NCBI RefSeq assembly: GCF_900113905.1
Contig: NZ_FORC01000002.1
Location: 124,001-188,000 of the forward strand
Source of the DNA: Phytopseudomonas argentinensis
GTDB taxonomy: Bacteria; Pseudomonadota; Gammaproteobacteria; Pseudomonadales; Pseudomonadaceae
Direction: 5' to 3'
Length of the DNA: 64,000 nucleotides
Of the stretch, positions 53,962-64,000 are shown one piece after another; position 1 is the stretch's first letter; the number at the start of each line of letters is the position of its first letter. Under the pieces are notes generated by a model. That model did not search any database. It worked only from the letters and a program-made list of their open reading frames with translations, and was not told the DNA's origin. The translations under genes were made by a program, and so were the position numbers.

Positions 53962-54242
53962 AGGGTCTGTTGAGGCTTCGCGCACGGCCGCGCCGGCGCC
54001 CGTTTTTTCGCGAGGCAAGGCACGAGCCGCGAAGTTTAGCTGGCTAAATGAGCCGGCGAGAAACGCCGCATCGCGACAAAACGGGCCCGACCCTGCGGGT
54101 TGCGCGAGAAATCTCGCCATGCGTTGTTGGAGGACTTGAAAAGGGAACGCCATTCCCTGCGTCCTCCGCCTAGCGGATCGCCGCCCGGCCTGGCGAGATT
54201 TCTCGCGGCAACGCGGCTCGCGCTGAAGCCTCAACAGACCCT
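53962..54242. mobile_element. 281-bp MITE-like element
   Basis: Perfect 18-bp terminal inverted repeats, AGGGTCTGTTGAGGCTTC (53962-53979) and its complement (54225-54242), enclose nested internal repeats: a 17-bp pair (54103-54119 and 54191-54207) and GGAGGAC/GTCCTCC nearer the centre. It encodes no transposase. No clear target-site duplication is seen. It lies in the 476-bp gap between the CcsA-like gene and ffh. Confidence 0.7.
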
Positions 54243-54349
54243 GGGTCGCAGGCGCACCGACAAACAAGCCTCGAAAGCCGGCCAGTCTTCGTTATAATCC
54301 GCCGTTTGCTGCCAGCCCATCCCGGCCCGACGGCCCGAAAGGAACGCGC

Positions 54350-55723
<1,374 letters not shown>

Positions 55724-55866
55724 TGGCTCTGGCCGGCCGCTCGACGGCCGGCGGAAAAAGAGATTTGCAAACAGCCGCATAATCCTTAGAATATGCGGCC
55801 TTTCGGGCCTAGGCCCATTTTTGATGTGTGCCTCAAGTTAGCACCGACTACAGGAACGATGTTCAC

Positions 55867-56118
55867 ATGGTAACTATTCGTCTCGCTCGTGGCGGCTCCA
55901 AAAAGCGCCCCTTCTACCACCTCACCGTGACCAACAGCCGCAATGCGCGCGACGGTCGCTTCGTTGAGCGTATCGGTTTCTTCAACCCGATCGCCTCGGG
56001 TGCTGAAGTAAAGCTGTCCGTGAATCAAGAGCGCGCCACCTACTGGCTGAGCCAGGGTGCCCAGCCGTCTGAGCGCGTTGCTCAGCTGCTCAAAGAAGCT
56101 GCCAAGGCTGCCGCCTAA
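55867..56118 (+). CDS. rpsP: 30S ribosomal protein S16
   Basis: An 83-residue protein starting [19 protein letters not shown], the S16 signature. It is the first gene of rpsP-rimM-trmD-rplS. A GGGCC-TA-GGCCC stem followed by ATTTTT (about 55805-55822) lies upstream and may end ffh transcription. Confidence 0.97.
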   Translation: MVTIRLARGGSKKRPFYHLTVTNSRNARDGRFVERIGFFNPIASGAEVKLSVNQERATYWLSQGAQPSERVAQLLKEAAKAAA

Positions 56119-56125
56119 GCACTTT

Positions 56126-56662
56126 ATGAGCACGACGCCAGCTCCCGCCGAGGACTTGATGGTTCTTGGCAAGATTGTCTCGGTGCATGGCGTCAAGGGT
56201 GAGGTGAAGGTGTTTTCCTTTACCGACCCTGTGGATAACGTGCTCGATTACCCTCGCTGGACGCTGCGGCGCGATGGCGAGGTGAAACAGGTTGAACTGG
56301 CTGGTGGACGCTTGCAGGGCAAGGTTCTGGTCGCCAGGCTGAAGGGGCTCGATGATCGTGAAGTGGCGCGTACCTACGCGGGCTTCGAGATCTGCGTTCC
56401 CCGCAGCCAGCTGCCGGAGCTCGATGACGGCGAGTTCTACTGGTACCAGCTGGAGGGTCTCAAGGTCGTTGATCAGGCAGGGCAATTGCTCGGCAAGGTC
56501 GATCATCTGTTCGAGACCGGTGCCAACGATGTGATGGTGGTCAAGCCTTGCGCTGACAGCCTCGATGACCGAGAGCGCCTGCTGCCGTATACGCAGCATT
56601 GCGTGCTGTCGATCAATCTCGAAGCTGGCGAGATGCAGGTCGACTGGGATGCGGACTTCTAA
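56126..56662 (+). CDS. rimM: 16S rRNA processing protein RimM
   Basis: A 178-residue two-domain protein. The N-terminal RimM domain ([16 protein letters not shown]) and the C-terminal PRC barrel ([31 protein letters not shown]) are complete. It aids 30S head maturation together with S16, its neighbour 7 bp upstream. Confidence 0.96.
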   Translation: MSTTPAPAEDLMVLGKIVSVHGVKGEVKVFSFTDPVDNVLDYPRWTLRRDGEVKQVELAGGRLQGKVLVARLKGLDDREVARTYAGFEICVPRSQLPELDDGEFYWYQLEGLKVVDQAGQLLGKVDHLFETGANDVMVVKPCADSLDDRERLLPYTQHCVLSINLEAGEMQVDWDADF

Positions 56663-56667
56663 ACGCC

Positions 56668-57420
56668 ATGCCGAGCTTGCGCGTCGATGTCATTACGCTG
56701 TTCCCGGAAATGTTCGCCGCCATCGGCGATTACGGCATTACCAGCCGTGCGGTGAGGCAGGAGCTGTTGCAGCTGACCTGCTGGAACCCACGCAGTTACA
56801 CCACGGATCGTCATCACACGGTTGACGACCGCCCCTTCGGTGGCGGTCCTGGCATGGTGATGAAGATCAAGCCGCTTGAGAATGCCCTGGCCGATGCCAG
56901 GCAGGCCAGCGGCGGCCAGGCGAAGGTGATCTACCTCTCGCCACAGGGTCGCCCGCTGACCCAGGCGGCGGTACGCGAGCTGGCGAAGGAGGAGCGTTTG
57001 ATCCTTATCGCCGGCCGCTACGAAGGCGTCGACGAGCGTTTCATCGAAACCCACGTCGACGAGGAATGGTCGATCGGCGACTACGTCCTGTCCGGCGGTG
57101 AGCTGCCGGCCATGGTGCTGATCGATGCGGTAACGCGCCTTTTGCCTGGTGCATTGGGTCATGCAGATTCGGCCGAGGAAGACTCCTTCACGGATGGCTT
57201 GCTCGACTGCCCGCACTACACCCGTCCGGAGGTGTATGCGGATAAACGTGTTCCTGAGGTGCTGCTTGGCGGCAACCATGAACACATCCGGCGCTGGCGT
57301 TTGCAGCAGTCCCTGGGACGCACCTGGGAACGCCGTGTCGATCTTCTGGATAGCCGCTCGCTTTCTGGAGAAGAGAAAAAGCTGCTGGAGGAATACATCC
57401 GCCAGCGGGACGATAACTAA
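56668..57420 (+). CDS. trmD: tRNA (guanine37-N1)-methyltransferase
   Basis: A 250-residue SPOUT enzyme with the deep-trefoil-knot motifs [24 protein letters not shown] and [15 protein letters not shown]. It makes m1G37. It starts 5 bp after rimM. The start [16 protein letters not shown] is standard. Confidence 0.97.
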   Translation: MPSLRVDVITLFPEMFAAIGDYGITSRAVRQELLQLTCWNPRSYTTDRHHTVDDRPFGGGPGMVMKIKPLENALADARQASGGQAKVIYLSPQGRPLTQAAVRELAKEERLILIAGRYEGVDERFIETHVDEEWSIGDYVLSGGELPAMVLIDAVTRLLPGALGHADSAEEDSFTDGLLDCPHYTRPEVYADKRVPEVLLGGNHEHIRRWRLQQSLGRTWERRVDLLDSRSLSGEEKKLLEEYIRQRDDN

Positions 57421-57461
57421 ATATCGATGGCCGGCCTGACGGCCCGTCTTAGGAGCGCAGC

Positions 57462-57812
57462 ATGACCAACAAAATCATTCAGCAGATCGAAGCTGAGCAG
57501 ATGAGCAAAGAGATCCCGACCTTTGCCCCGGGCGACACCGTAATCGTCCAGGTAAAAGTAAAGGAAGGTGACCGTCAGCGTCTGCAGGCGTTCGAAGGTG
57601 TAGTAATCGCCAAGCGTAACCGTGGTCTGAACAGCGCCTTCACCGTGCGCAAGATCTCCAGCGGCGTTGGCGTTGAGCGTACTTTCCAGACCTACAGCCC
57701 GCTGGTTGACAGCCTGGCAGTCAAGCGTCGTGGTGACGTTCGCAAGGCCAAGCTGTACTACCTCCGCGACCTGTCCGGCAAGGCAGCACGCATCAAGGAA
57801 AAACTGGTTTAA
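57462..57812 (+). CDS. rplS: 50S ribosomal protein L19
   Basis: A 116-residue protein with [27 protein letters not shown] and [19 protein letters not shown]. Last gene of the operon, followed by a strong terminator. Confidence 0.97.
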   Translation: MTNKIIQQIEAEQMSKEIPTFAPGDTVIVQVKVKEGDRQRLQAFEGVVIAKRNRGLNSAFTVRKISSGVGVERTFQTYSPLVDSLAVKRRGDVRKAKLYYLRDLSGKAARIKEKLV

Positions 57813-57827
57813 TCCAGCTTTCCCCAC

Positions 57828-57855
57828 GAAAAAAGCAGCCTCGGCTGCTTTTTTC
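57828..57855. terminator. rho-independent terminator after rplS
   Basis: A 13-bp inverted repeat, GAAAAAAGCAGCC and complement, ending in six T residues. Confidence 0.92.
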
Positions 57856-58046
57856 GTTTCTGGCGTTTGGCGAGGCGGCGGGCAGTGGTATTGCTTTTGC
57901 CAGTGAGCGCCATGGGCGCGACATTACGGGCCTGCGCAGCGCCTGCCAGCCGGGTGCCGATGACGGCTTGTGCCTTGTCGAGGCTATCCCCATGAGCGCG
58001 GTTTCGTATCCCCTGAGGCCGCCAAGATCGTGAGCAGGTGCTAGTG

Positions 58047-58454
58047 ATGACAACCCGAGAGCAGGAAATCCAGCGGCGTATCGAGCTATCCGAAACCCGC
58101 GTGGCCAAGGCGGTCTTCCCACCGACCACCAATCATCACAACACGCTGTTCGGCGGTACAGCCATGGCCTGGATGGACGAGGTGTCGTTCATCGCCGCCA
58201 CGCGTTTCTGTCGGTTGCCGTTGGTGACCGTGTCATCGGATCGTATCGACTTCAATCATCCGATTCCGGCTGGCACCATCGTCGAATTGGTCGGCCGGGT
58301 GAGTACGGTTGGCAATACCAGCATGAAGGTGCAGGTCGATGTCTTCGTCGAAGACATGTACGGCGCAGGCCGTGAGCTGGCCATCCAGGGCGCGTTCAGC
58401 TTCGTCGCCATGGGCGAGGACGGCAAGCCGGTGGCGGTGTTGCCTGGCTATTGA
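58047..58454 (+). CDS. acyl-CoA thioesterase (hotdog fold)
   Basis: A 135-residue protein of the YciA/BACH type. NHHNTLFGGTAMAWMDEVSFIAATRF carries the catalytic Asp and the Asn-His-Gly environment, and SSDRIDFNHPIPAGTIVELVGRV follows. The ATG at 58047 has a CAGGTG ribosome site. It hydrolyses acyl-CoAs; chain preference unknown. It lies 51 bp before xerD. Confidence 0.9.
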   Translation: MTTREQEIQRRIELSETRVAKAVFPPTTNHHNTLFGGTAMAWMDEVSFIAATRFCRLPLVTVSSDRIDFNHPIPAGTIVELVGRVSTVGNTSMKVQVDVFVEDMYGAGRELAIQGAFSFVAMGEDGKPVAVLPGY

Positions 58455-58505
58455 GCATCCCCCTGAGTAGCCTCGTGAACATATTGGCAGAGCAGAACTG
58501 AACCT

Positions 58506-59402
58506 ATGTCCGCTGTCGACCATCCGCTGATCGAGCGTTTCATCGAGGCCCTGTGGCTTGAGAAGGGGCTTTCCACCCATACCCAGTCGGCCTATCGCAG
58601 TGACCTGGCGTTGCTCAATGGCTGGCTGCAGGCCCGTGGCGTCGAGTTGCAATCGGTCGGCCGCGAAGTGCTGCTCGATCACCTGGCCTGGCGCATGAAC
58701 GAAGGTTACAAGGCGCGCTCCACGGCGCGGCTGATTTCCGGGATGCGCGGTTTCTACCGCTTTCTGCTGCGCGAGGGGGTGATCGATACCGACCCCACGC
58801 TGCAGGTCGACATGCCGCAACTTGGCCGGCCGCTGCCCAAGTCGCTGTCCGAGGCCGATGTCGAGGCGCTGTTGGCGGCGCCGGATCTGGATGACCCCAT
58901 CGGTCTGCGTGATCGCGCCATGCTCGAGGTGCTGTACGCCTGTGGGCTGCGGGTCAGTGAGCTGATCGGCCTGACCCTCGAACAGGTCAACCTGCGTCAG
59001 GGCGTGCTGCGGGTATTCGGCAAGGGCAGCAAGGAGCGCCTGGTGCCGATGGGCGAGGAGGCCATCGGCTGGGTCGAGCGCTATTGCCGCGAGGCGCGGC
59101 CGGCGCTGCTGGCGGGGCGGCCTGCGGACGTGCTGTTTCCCAGCCTGCGCGGCGAGCAGATGACCCGGCAGACCTTCTGGCATCGCATCAAGCACCAGGC
59201 CAGGGTAGCGGGCATCGCCAAGTCGCTGTCGCCACACACCCTGCGCCATGCCTTCGCCACCCATCTGCTCAACCATGGTGCGGATTTGCGCGTGGTGCAG
59301 ATGCTGCTCGGCCACAGCGACCTGTCCACCACGCAGATCTACACCCATGTCGCGCGCGCTCGCTTGCAGGCGCTGCATGCCCAGCACCATCCGCGTGGCT
59401 GA
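58506..59402 (+). CDS. xerD: site-specific tyrosine recombinase XerD
   Basis: A 298-residue recombinase acting with XerC at dif. The catalytic residues are visible in CGLRVSEL (Arg), GKGSKERLVP (Lys), SPHTLRHAFATHLL (His, Arg), LGHSDLSTTQIYTH (His, Tyr). The chromosomal position next to dsbC and hom, and the length, favour the housekeeping XerD over an integron or phage integrase. Confidence 0.95.
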   Translation: MSAVDHPLIERFIEALWLEKGLSTHTQSAYRSDLALLNGWLQARGVELQSVGREVLLDHLAWRMNEGYKARSTARLISGMRGFYRFLLREGVIDTDPTLQVDMPQLGRPLPKSLSEADVEALLAAPDLDDPIGLRDRAMLEVLYACGLRVSELIGLTLEQVNLRQGVLRVFGKGSKERLVPMGEEAIGWVERYCREARPALLAGRPADVLFPSLRGEQMTRQTFWHRIKHQARVAGIAKSLSPHTLRHAFATHLLNHGADLRVVQMLLGHSDLSTTQIYTHVARARLQALHAQHHPRG

Positions 59403-59510
59403 ATTGGCCGGCGCCGGTTCACGCTTTGCGTCTGCCGCCCGCAGTCAGGTGCCCTGGTTATGTTAGTCTCTGTGCTTCCCTCGTCACCCCGTCGCTCGAT
59501 AGGAGTATCC

Positions 59511-60236
59511 ATGCGTGTGACCCGCATTTTCGCGGCCATGGCCCTTGGTCTGGTCAGTACTCTCGGCCATGCTGCCGACCCGGATCAGGCGATCCGCAAG
59601 AACCTGCTGTCGATCCAGCCCGATCTGCCGATCGAGGCTATCGCTGAAAGCCCGATGCCCGGCGTCTACCAGGTGCAGCTCAAGGGTGGGCGTCAGTTGT
59701 ATGCCAGTGCCGATGGCCAATTCGTGATGCAGGGCTACCTGTTCCAGTTCAAGGACGGCCAGGCCATCAACCTGACCGAGGCTGAAGAAGGCAAAGCCAT
59801 TGCCAAGCAGATCAACGCCATTCCTGCCAAGGACATGGTGGTGTTCGCGCCCAAGGAGCCCAAGACCCACATCACGGTGTTCACCGATACCGACTGCGCT
59901 TACTGCCAGAAACTGCACAGCGAAGTGGGCGAGCTGAACAAGCTCGGCGTCGAGGTGCGTTACCTGGCCTTCCCGCGCCAGGGCATGGGCAGCAAGGGCG
60001 CCAAGGACCTGGCCAGCGTGTGGTGCTCGAAGGACCGCCAGGCGGCGATGAACAAGGCCAAGGCCCGCGAATCGATTGCTCAGGCTTCCTGCGACAATCC
60101 GGTTGCCCAGCAATATCAGCTTGGGCAGATGATCGGCGTCAATGGCACGCCGGCGATCATTCTGGAAAACGGCAAGATGATCCCTGGCTATCAGCCGGCG
60201 GCGCAGCTGGCGAAACTGGCCCTGGAGGCCAAGTGA
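59511..60236 (+). CDS. dsbC: thiol:disulfide isomerase DsbC
   Basis: A 241-residue periplasmic protein. The signal peptide ends GHA (residue 21), a dimerisation domain follows (about 22-80), then a thioredoxin domain with Cys129-Ala-Tyr-Cys132, where most homologues have CGYC. The cis-Pro loop is GVNGTPAII. A second Cys pair (VWCSKD, ASCDNP) matches the structural disulfide. It corrects wrong disulfides. AGGAG precedes the ATG. Confidence 0.95.
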   Translation: MRVTRIFAAMALGLVSTLGHAADPDQAIRKNLLSIQPDLPIEAIAESPMPGVYQVQLKGGRQLYASADGQFVMQGYLFQFKDGQAINLTEAEEGKAIAKQINAIPAKDMVVFAPKEPKTHITVFTDTDCAYCQKLHSEVGELNKLGVEVRYLAFPRQGMGSKGAKDLASVWCSKDRQAAMNKAKARESIAQASCDNPVAQQYQLGQMIGVNGTPAIILENGKMIPGYQPAAQLAKLALEAK

Positions 60237-60339
60237 TCCGGCTTGATTGACTATCAGGCAGCCGCTTCGTAATGTGCGGCTCTTTTCCACGGCCGGCGCC
60301 CGCGTCGGCCGTTTTACGCAGTGCAGTTGGGAGTCTAGT

Positions 60340-61644
60340 GTGAATCCGGTCAAAGTAGGCATCTGTGGGCTGGGTACCGTCGGTGGCGGTACCGTGAATG
60401 TGCTCAAGCGCAACGCCGAGGAAATCGCGCGTCGTGCCGGGCGTGGCATCGAGGTGGCGCAGATTGCCACCCGTACCCCAAAGCCCCAGTACCAGTCGAC
60501 CGGCATTACCATGACCGACGATGTCTTCGCGGTAGCCAGCAACCCCGAGATCGATATCGTCGTGGAGCTCATCGGCGGCTACAGCGTCGCCCGTGAGCTG
60601 GTGCTCAAGGCCATCGACAACGGCAAGCACGTGGTCACCGCCAACAAGGCGCTGATCGCCGTGCACGGCAACGAGATCTTTGCCCGCGCCCGCGAGAAGG
60701 GCGTGATCGTCGCGTTCGAGGCGGCGGTGGCTGGTGGAATTCCAGTGATCAAGGCGATCCGTGAAGGCCTGTCGGCCAACCGTATCAACTGGCTGGCGGG
60801 CATCATCAACGGCACCGGCAACTTCATCCTCAGCGAGATGCGCGAGAAGGGTCGCACCTTCGAAGACGTGCTGGCCGAAGCCCAGGCGCTGGGTTACGCC
60901 GAAGCCGACCCTACCTTCGACGTAGAAGGTATCGATGCCGCCCACAAGCTGACCATCCTGGCTTCCATCGCCTTTGGCATTCCGCTGCAGTTCGACAAGG
61001 CCTACACCGAAGGCATCACCAAGCTGACTACCGCCGACGTCAACTACGCCGAGGCGCTGGGCTACCGCATCAAGCATCTGGGTGTGGCGCGGCGTACCGA
61101 CGCCGGCATCGAGCTGCGCGTGCACCCGACGCTGATCCCGGCCGATCGCCTGATCGCCAACGTCAACGGCGTGATGAACGCGGTGATGGTCAATGGCGAT
61201 GCCGCTGGCAGCACGCTGTTCTACGGCGCCGGTGCCGGCATGGAAGCCACCGCCTCGGCGGTGGTGGCCGACCTGGTCGACGTGGTGCGCGCACTGACCA
61301 CTGACCCGACCAACCGCGTACCGCACCTGGCGTTCCAGCCCGATTCGCTGTCCGATCACCCGATCCTGCCGATCACCGATTGCGAAAGCGCCTACTACCT
61401 GCGCATCCATGCCAAGGATCGCCCTGGTGTGCTGGCCCAGGTGGCGAGCATTCTCTCGGAGCGCGGCATCAACATCGAATCGATCATGCAGAAGGAAGTC
61501 GAGGAGCAGGACGGCTTGGTGCCGATGATCCTGGTCACCCATCGCGTTGCCGAGCAGCGCATGAACGACGCCATCTCTGCCCTGGAAGCGCTGGCCGACG
61601 TCGTCGGCAATGTGGTGCGCATCCGCGTCGAACAACTCAGCTAA
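60340..61644 (+). CDS. hom: homoserine dehydrogenase
   Basis: A 434-residue enzyme from a GTG start with GGGAG upstream. The Rossmann motif ICGLGTVGGGTV is at the N-terminus, the catalytic GIINGTGNFILSEM and EADPTFDVEGIDAAHKL in the middle, and an ACT domain (about 350-430, RIHAKDRPGVLAQVASIL) at the end allows threonine feedback. It makes homoserine for threonine and methionine. Followed by thrC. Confidence 0.96.
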   Translation: MNPVKVGICGLGTVGGGTVNVLKRNAEEIARRAGRGIEVAQIATRTPKPQYQSTGITMTDDVFAVASNPEIDIVVELIGGYSVARELVLKAIDNGKHVVTANKALIAVHGNEIFARAREKGVIVAFEAAVAGGIPVIKAIREGLSANRINWLAGIINGTGNFILSEMREKGRTFEDVLAEAQALGYAEADPTFDVEGIDAAHKLTILASIAFGIPLQFDKAYTEGITKLTTADVNYAEALGYRIKHLGVARRTDAGIELRVHPTLIPADRLIANVNGVMNAVMVNGDAAGSTLFYGAGAGMEATASAVVADLVDVVRALTTDPTNRVPHLAFQPDSLSDHPILPITDCESAYYLRIHAKDRPGVLAQVASILSERGINIESIMQKEVEEQDGLVPMILVTHRVAEQRMNDAISALEALADVVGNVVRIRVEQLS

Positions 61645-61704
61645 TTCAGTCGCGCGCCGCGACCCGTTCGCGGCGTGGCGCCCCAAACCGAAGGTTTGCA
61701 GACC

Positions 61705-63114
61705 ATGCGCTATATCAGCACCCGCGGCCAGGCACCGGCCCTCAATTTCGAAGACGTCCTGCTGGCTGGCCTGGCCACGGATGGCGGCCTGTACGTGCCA
61801 GAAAACCTGCCGCGCTTCACCCAGGAAGAAATCGCCTCCTGGTCCGGCCTGCCGTACCACGAACTGGCCTTCCGGGTGATGCGCCCGTTCGTCACTGGCA
61901 GCATCCCGGATGCCGACTTCAAGCAGATCCTCGAAGACACCTATGGCGTGTTCGAGCACTCGGCCGTGGCGCCACTGCGTCAGCTGAACGGCAATGAGTG
62001 GGTGCTCGAGCTGTTCCATGGCCCGACCCTGGCGTTCAAGGATTTCGCCCTGCAGCTGCTCGGCCGCCTGCTCGATTACGTGCTGGCCAAGCGCAACGAG
62101 CGCGTGGTGATCATGGGCGCCACCAGTGGTGATACCGGCTCGGCGGCCATCGAAGGCTGCAAGGCCTGCGACAACGTCGACATCTTCATCATGCATCCGC
62201 ACAACCGGGTGTCCGAGGTGCAGCGCCGGCAGATGACCACCATCCTCGGCGACAACATCCATAACATCGCCATCGAGGGCAACTTCGACGACTGCCAGGA
62301 GATGGTCAAGGCCAGCTTCGCCGATCAGGGCTTCCTCAAGGGCACGCGCCTGGTGGCGGTCAACTCGATCAACTGGGCGCGGATCATGGCTCAGATCGTC
62401 TACTACTTCCATGCTGCCCTGCAGCTGGGCGGGCCGGCGCGTTCGGTGGCCTTCTCGGTGCCGACCGGCAACTTCGGCGACATCTTCGCCGGGTACCTGG
62501 CGCGCAACATGGGCCTGCCGGTCAGCCAGCTGATCGTCGCTACCAACCGCAACGACATCCTGCACCGCTTCATGAGCGGCAATCAGTACGCCAAGGGCGA
62601 CCTGTACCCGACCCTGTCGCCGTCCATGGACATCATGGTGTCGTCGAACTTCGAGCGCCTGCTGTTCGACCTGCACGGTCGCAACGGCCCGTCGATCGCC
62701 GCGCTGATGACCGAGTTCCGCCAGACCGGCGGCTTCACCGTCGAAGACGACCGCTGGACCGAGGCACGCAAGTTGTTCGACTCGCTCGCCGTGAGCGATG
62801 AGCAGACCTGCCAGACCATCGCCGAGGTGTATGCGGCTACCGGCGAGCTGCTCGACCCGCACACTGCCATCGGTGTACGGGCCGCGCGCGAGTGCCGGCG
62901 CAGCCTGGCTGTACCGATGGTGGTGCTGGGCACCGCCCACCCGGTCAAGTTCCCGGAGGCCATCGAGAAGTCCGCCGTGAACCTGTCGCCAGCCCTGCCG
63001 GCGCACCTGGCCGATCTGTTCGAGCGTGACGAGCGCTGCACCGTGCTGGCCAATGACCTGGCCACCGTGCAGCAATTCGTTGCCGCGCACGGTAATCGCG
63101 GCAAGCCGCTGTAA
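61705..63114 (+). CDS. thrC: threonine synthase
   Basis: A 469-residue PLP enzyme. The cofactor Lys is in FHGPTLAFKDFALQ, followed by ATSGDTGSAA and SVPTGNFGDIFAGY. It converts phosphohomoserine to threonine. The start MRYISTRGQAPALNFED is standard. Cotranscribed with hom (60-bp gap). Confidence 0.97.
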   Translation: MRYISTRGQAPALNFEDVLLAGLATDGGLYVPENLPRFTQEEIASWSGLPYHELAFRVMRPFVTGSIPDADFKQILEDTYGVFEHSAVAPLRQLNGNEWVLELFHGPTLAFKDFALQLLGRLLDYVLAKRNERVVIMGATSGDTGSAAIEGCKACDNVDIFIMHPHNRVSEVQRRQMTTILGDNIHNIAIEGNFDDCQEMVKASFADQGFLKGTRLVAVNSINWARIMAQIVYYFHAALQLGGPARSVAFSVPTGNFGDIFAGYLARNMGLPVSQLIVATNRNDILHRFMSGNQYAKGDLYPTLSPSMDIMVSSNFERLLFDLHGRNGPSIAALMTEFRQTGGFTVEDDRWTEARKLFDSLAVSDEQTCQTIAEVYAATGELLDPHTAIGVRAARECRRSLAVPMVVLGTAHPVKFPEAIEKSAVNLSPALPAHLADLFERDERCTVLANDLATVQQFVAAHGNRGKPL

Positions 63115-63132
63115 ACGACAGGCTGCAACTTG

Positions 63133-63170
63133 AAAGGCCGGTCACCGAGAGGTGCCGGCCTTTTGTTTTT
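63133..63170 (+). terminator. terminator after thrC
   Basis: GGCCGGTCACC and GGTGCCGGCC form an imperfect stem around GAGA, followed by TTTTGTTTTT. Confidence 0.88.
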
Positions 63171-63201
63171 AAGGGGCGTCGTGGGCTGGTGCCGAGTCAC
63201 T

Positions 63202-63240
63202 TGTGGGAGCGGGCAGGGACGCCCGGTCCATGCCCGCGAT
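63202..63240. repeat. variant REP-type repeat with internal insertion
   Basis: GTGGGAGCGGGC is separated from CATGCCCGCGA by 14 extra bases (AGGGACGCCCGGTC) absent from the other three copies in the window. Confidence 0.7.
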
Positions 63241-63296
63241 TTCGCGCGCATGGCGCTCCGACAAATAGCCGCTCTAATTTGTGGCCTTGTCGGGCT

Positions 63297-64000
63297 TTAC
63301 CGCGTATTGATCGCCGCCACCGGCGCCTGCCGGCAAAGCCGCTTGTCGAGCTGGCCGACGTAGGGGTTGCCCCAGCCCATAACGCAGCCGACCAGCTGGT
63401 TGCGCTGGCGCTCCCAGTGTTCGGCGGGGTAGGTCTTGTTCCAGGCATTGAACAGTTGGCGGTTCTGTTTCGACAGGCGCAGCTGGTAGCGATCGCTCAT
63501 GTACAGGTAGGTGCGGGCGATCATGCCGCGCACTTCCTTGCGCGGCATCACCTTGCGCGCCTTGAAGTCCACCACCGTGGGGCAGGCGCCATACTGACTG
63601 GGCTTTTGCGGCAGCCAGCCGAAGTCGTAGTTGCTGCGGTCGCCATTGACCTCGCCAATCGCCGGCACCAGGTTGTGCAGATCGGCTTCGGCGCGGCGGT
63701 AGACACTGTCGTTCTTGCTGCAGTTCTTGCGCCCGCCGTGCTGCCAGCATTGGCGTTGATGGCCGATCTGCCAGGCCGGGACGATATGCTCCCATTCGAT
63801 ACGCGCGGCGCGGTTGGCGTTCTTGCGTGGCGTGTAGCCGCAGCTTTTCAGGTCGACGCGGTTACCCTTGAAGCTGCAGCCGCAGTAGAACTCCACCGAC
63901 TGGCGCTCGTAGAGTGTCCAGCCGATCTTCTTGGCCTGGCTGAAACTTTGCGGTGGGGCGGCGAACAGCGACGAGCAGAGGGAGAGGCACAGCAGTGCGA
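63297..64000 (-). CDS. endA: secreted endonuclease I (EndA family), 5' end outside window
   Basis: The frame is open to the right edge, with 234 codons visible and the start beyond it. The first visible residues, ALLCLSLCSSLFAAPPQSFSQAKK, look like the end of a signal peptide. The His-Cys-box nuclease core follows: EFYCGCSF, CGYTPRKN, RIEWEHIVPAW (catalytic His), NDSVYRRAEADLHNLVPAIGEVNGDRSNYDFG and the C-terminal NQLVGCVMGWGNPYV. It degrades DNA in the periplasm or outside the cell. Confidence 0.92.
   Translation of the reverse strand, partial: ALLCLSLCSSLFAAPPQSFSQAKKIGWTLYERQSVEFYCGCSFKGNRVDLKSCGYTPRKNANRAARIEWEHIVPAWQIGHQRQCWQHGGRKNCSKNDSVYRRAEADLHNLVPAIGEVNGDRSNYDFGWLPQKPSQYGACPTVVDFKARKVMPRKEVRGMIARTYLYMSDRYQLRLSKQNRQLFNAWNKTYPAEHWERQRNQLVGCVMGWGNPYVGQLDKRLCRQAPVAAINTR

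Noticed and set aside
53950..54267. 105-codon minus-strand frame across the MITE-like element
   Set aside because: The frame spans the terminal repeats and palindromes of the element and has no protein features.
58506..59402. Phage or integrative-element integrase
   Set aside because: The recombinase is in the conserved xerD-dsbC-hom context with no att sites or phage genes nearby.
60157..63090. 977-codon open frame on the minus strand
   Set aside because: Antisense to hom and thrC, which are clearly real; composition is His/Val/Gly/Gln-rich as in shadow frames.

Overview
The window is high-GC chromosomal DNA from a gammaproteobacterium, almost certainly Pseudomonas or a close relative. The basis is conserved gene content (cyoABCDE, ffh-rpsP-rimM-trmD-rplS, xerD-dsbC-hom-thrC, moaCDE, gcvHPT, an OprD-family porin) and the REP-type repeats built on a GTGGGAGCGGGC core. 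Assignments come from reading the sequence and from family knowledge; no database search was run. No tRNA, rRNA, CRISPR array, prophage or intact insertion sequence was recognised.

Region 1 (1-13.4 kb) is a hexuronate/aldarate catabolic block. On the minus strand run uronate dehydrogenase (udh), an SMP-30-type lactonase, and the DctP and (partial) DctQ subunits of a TRAP transporter. On the plus strand lie two tandem copies of 5-dehydro-4-deoxyglucarate dehydratase (kdgD), a LacI-family regulator, a GudP-type permease and galactarate dehydratase (garD). A D-2-hydroxyacid dehydrogenase, a FadR-type GntR regulator and an SDR follow. Together these would take up uronates, oxidise them to aldaric acids and dehydrate them to 2-oxoglutarate semialdehyde. 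The final semialdehyde dehydrogenase and glucarate dehydratase are not in the window.

Region 2 (13.5-21.6 kb) concerns amine or polyamine metabolism: an orphan periplasmic binding protein, a kinase coupled by ATGA overlap to a class III PLP enzyme, and a gamma-glutamyl-polyamine-type oxidase/regulator/synthetase operon. KptA and a Sel1-repeat lipoprotein sit between them. Region 3 (21.6-30.4 kb) holds a Yip1 protein, a membrane thioredoxin-fold pair, the cytochrome bo3 operon cyoABCDE and an RlmI-like methyltransferase.

Region 4 (30.4-32.6 kb) has an OprD-family porin and a 5-carboxymethyl-2-hydroxymuconate isomerase homologue, divergently transcribed. The porin promoter and operator closely match those of udh 29 kb away, which suggests that this outlying pair belongs to the uronate regulon. 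This is the most interesting signal I found.

Region 5 (32.6-54 kb) is mainly housekeeping: gcvHPT, SirB1-like protein, SOS-controlled yebG, psiE, an SNF2/SWIM helicase, a diguanylate cyclase, yaaA, PIN-PhoH, moaCDE, purT, a CorB/CorC-type protein and a CcsA-like protein. A 281-bp MITE-like element lies just before ffh. Region 6 (54.3-64 kb) is conserved core: ffh, rpsP-rimM-trmD-rplS, a thioesterase, xerD, dsbC, hom, thrC and a partial secreted endonuclease I.
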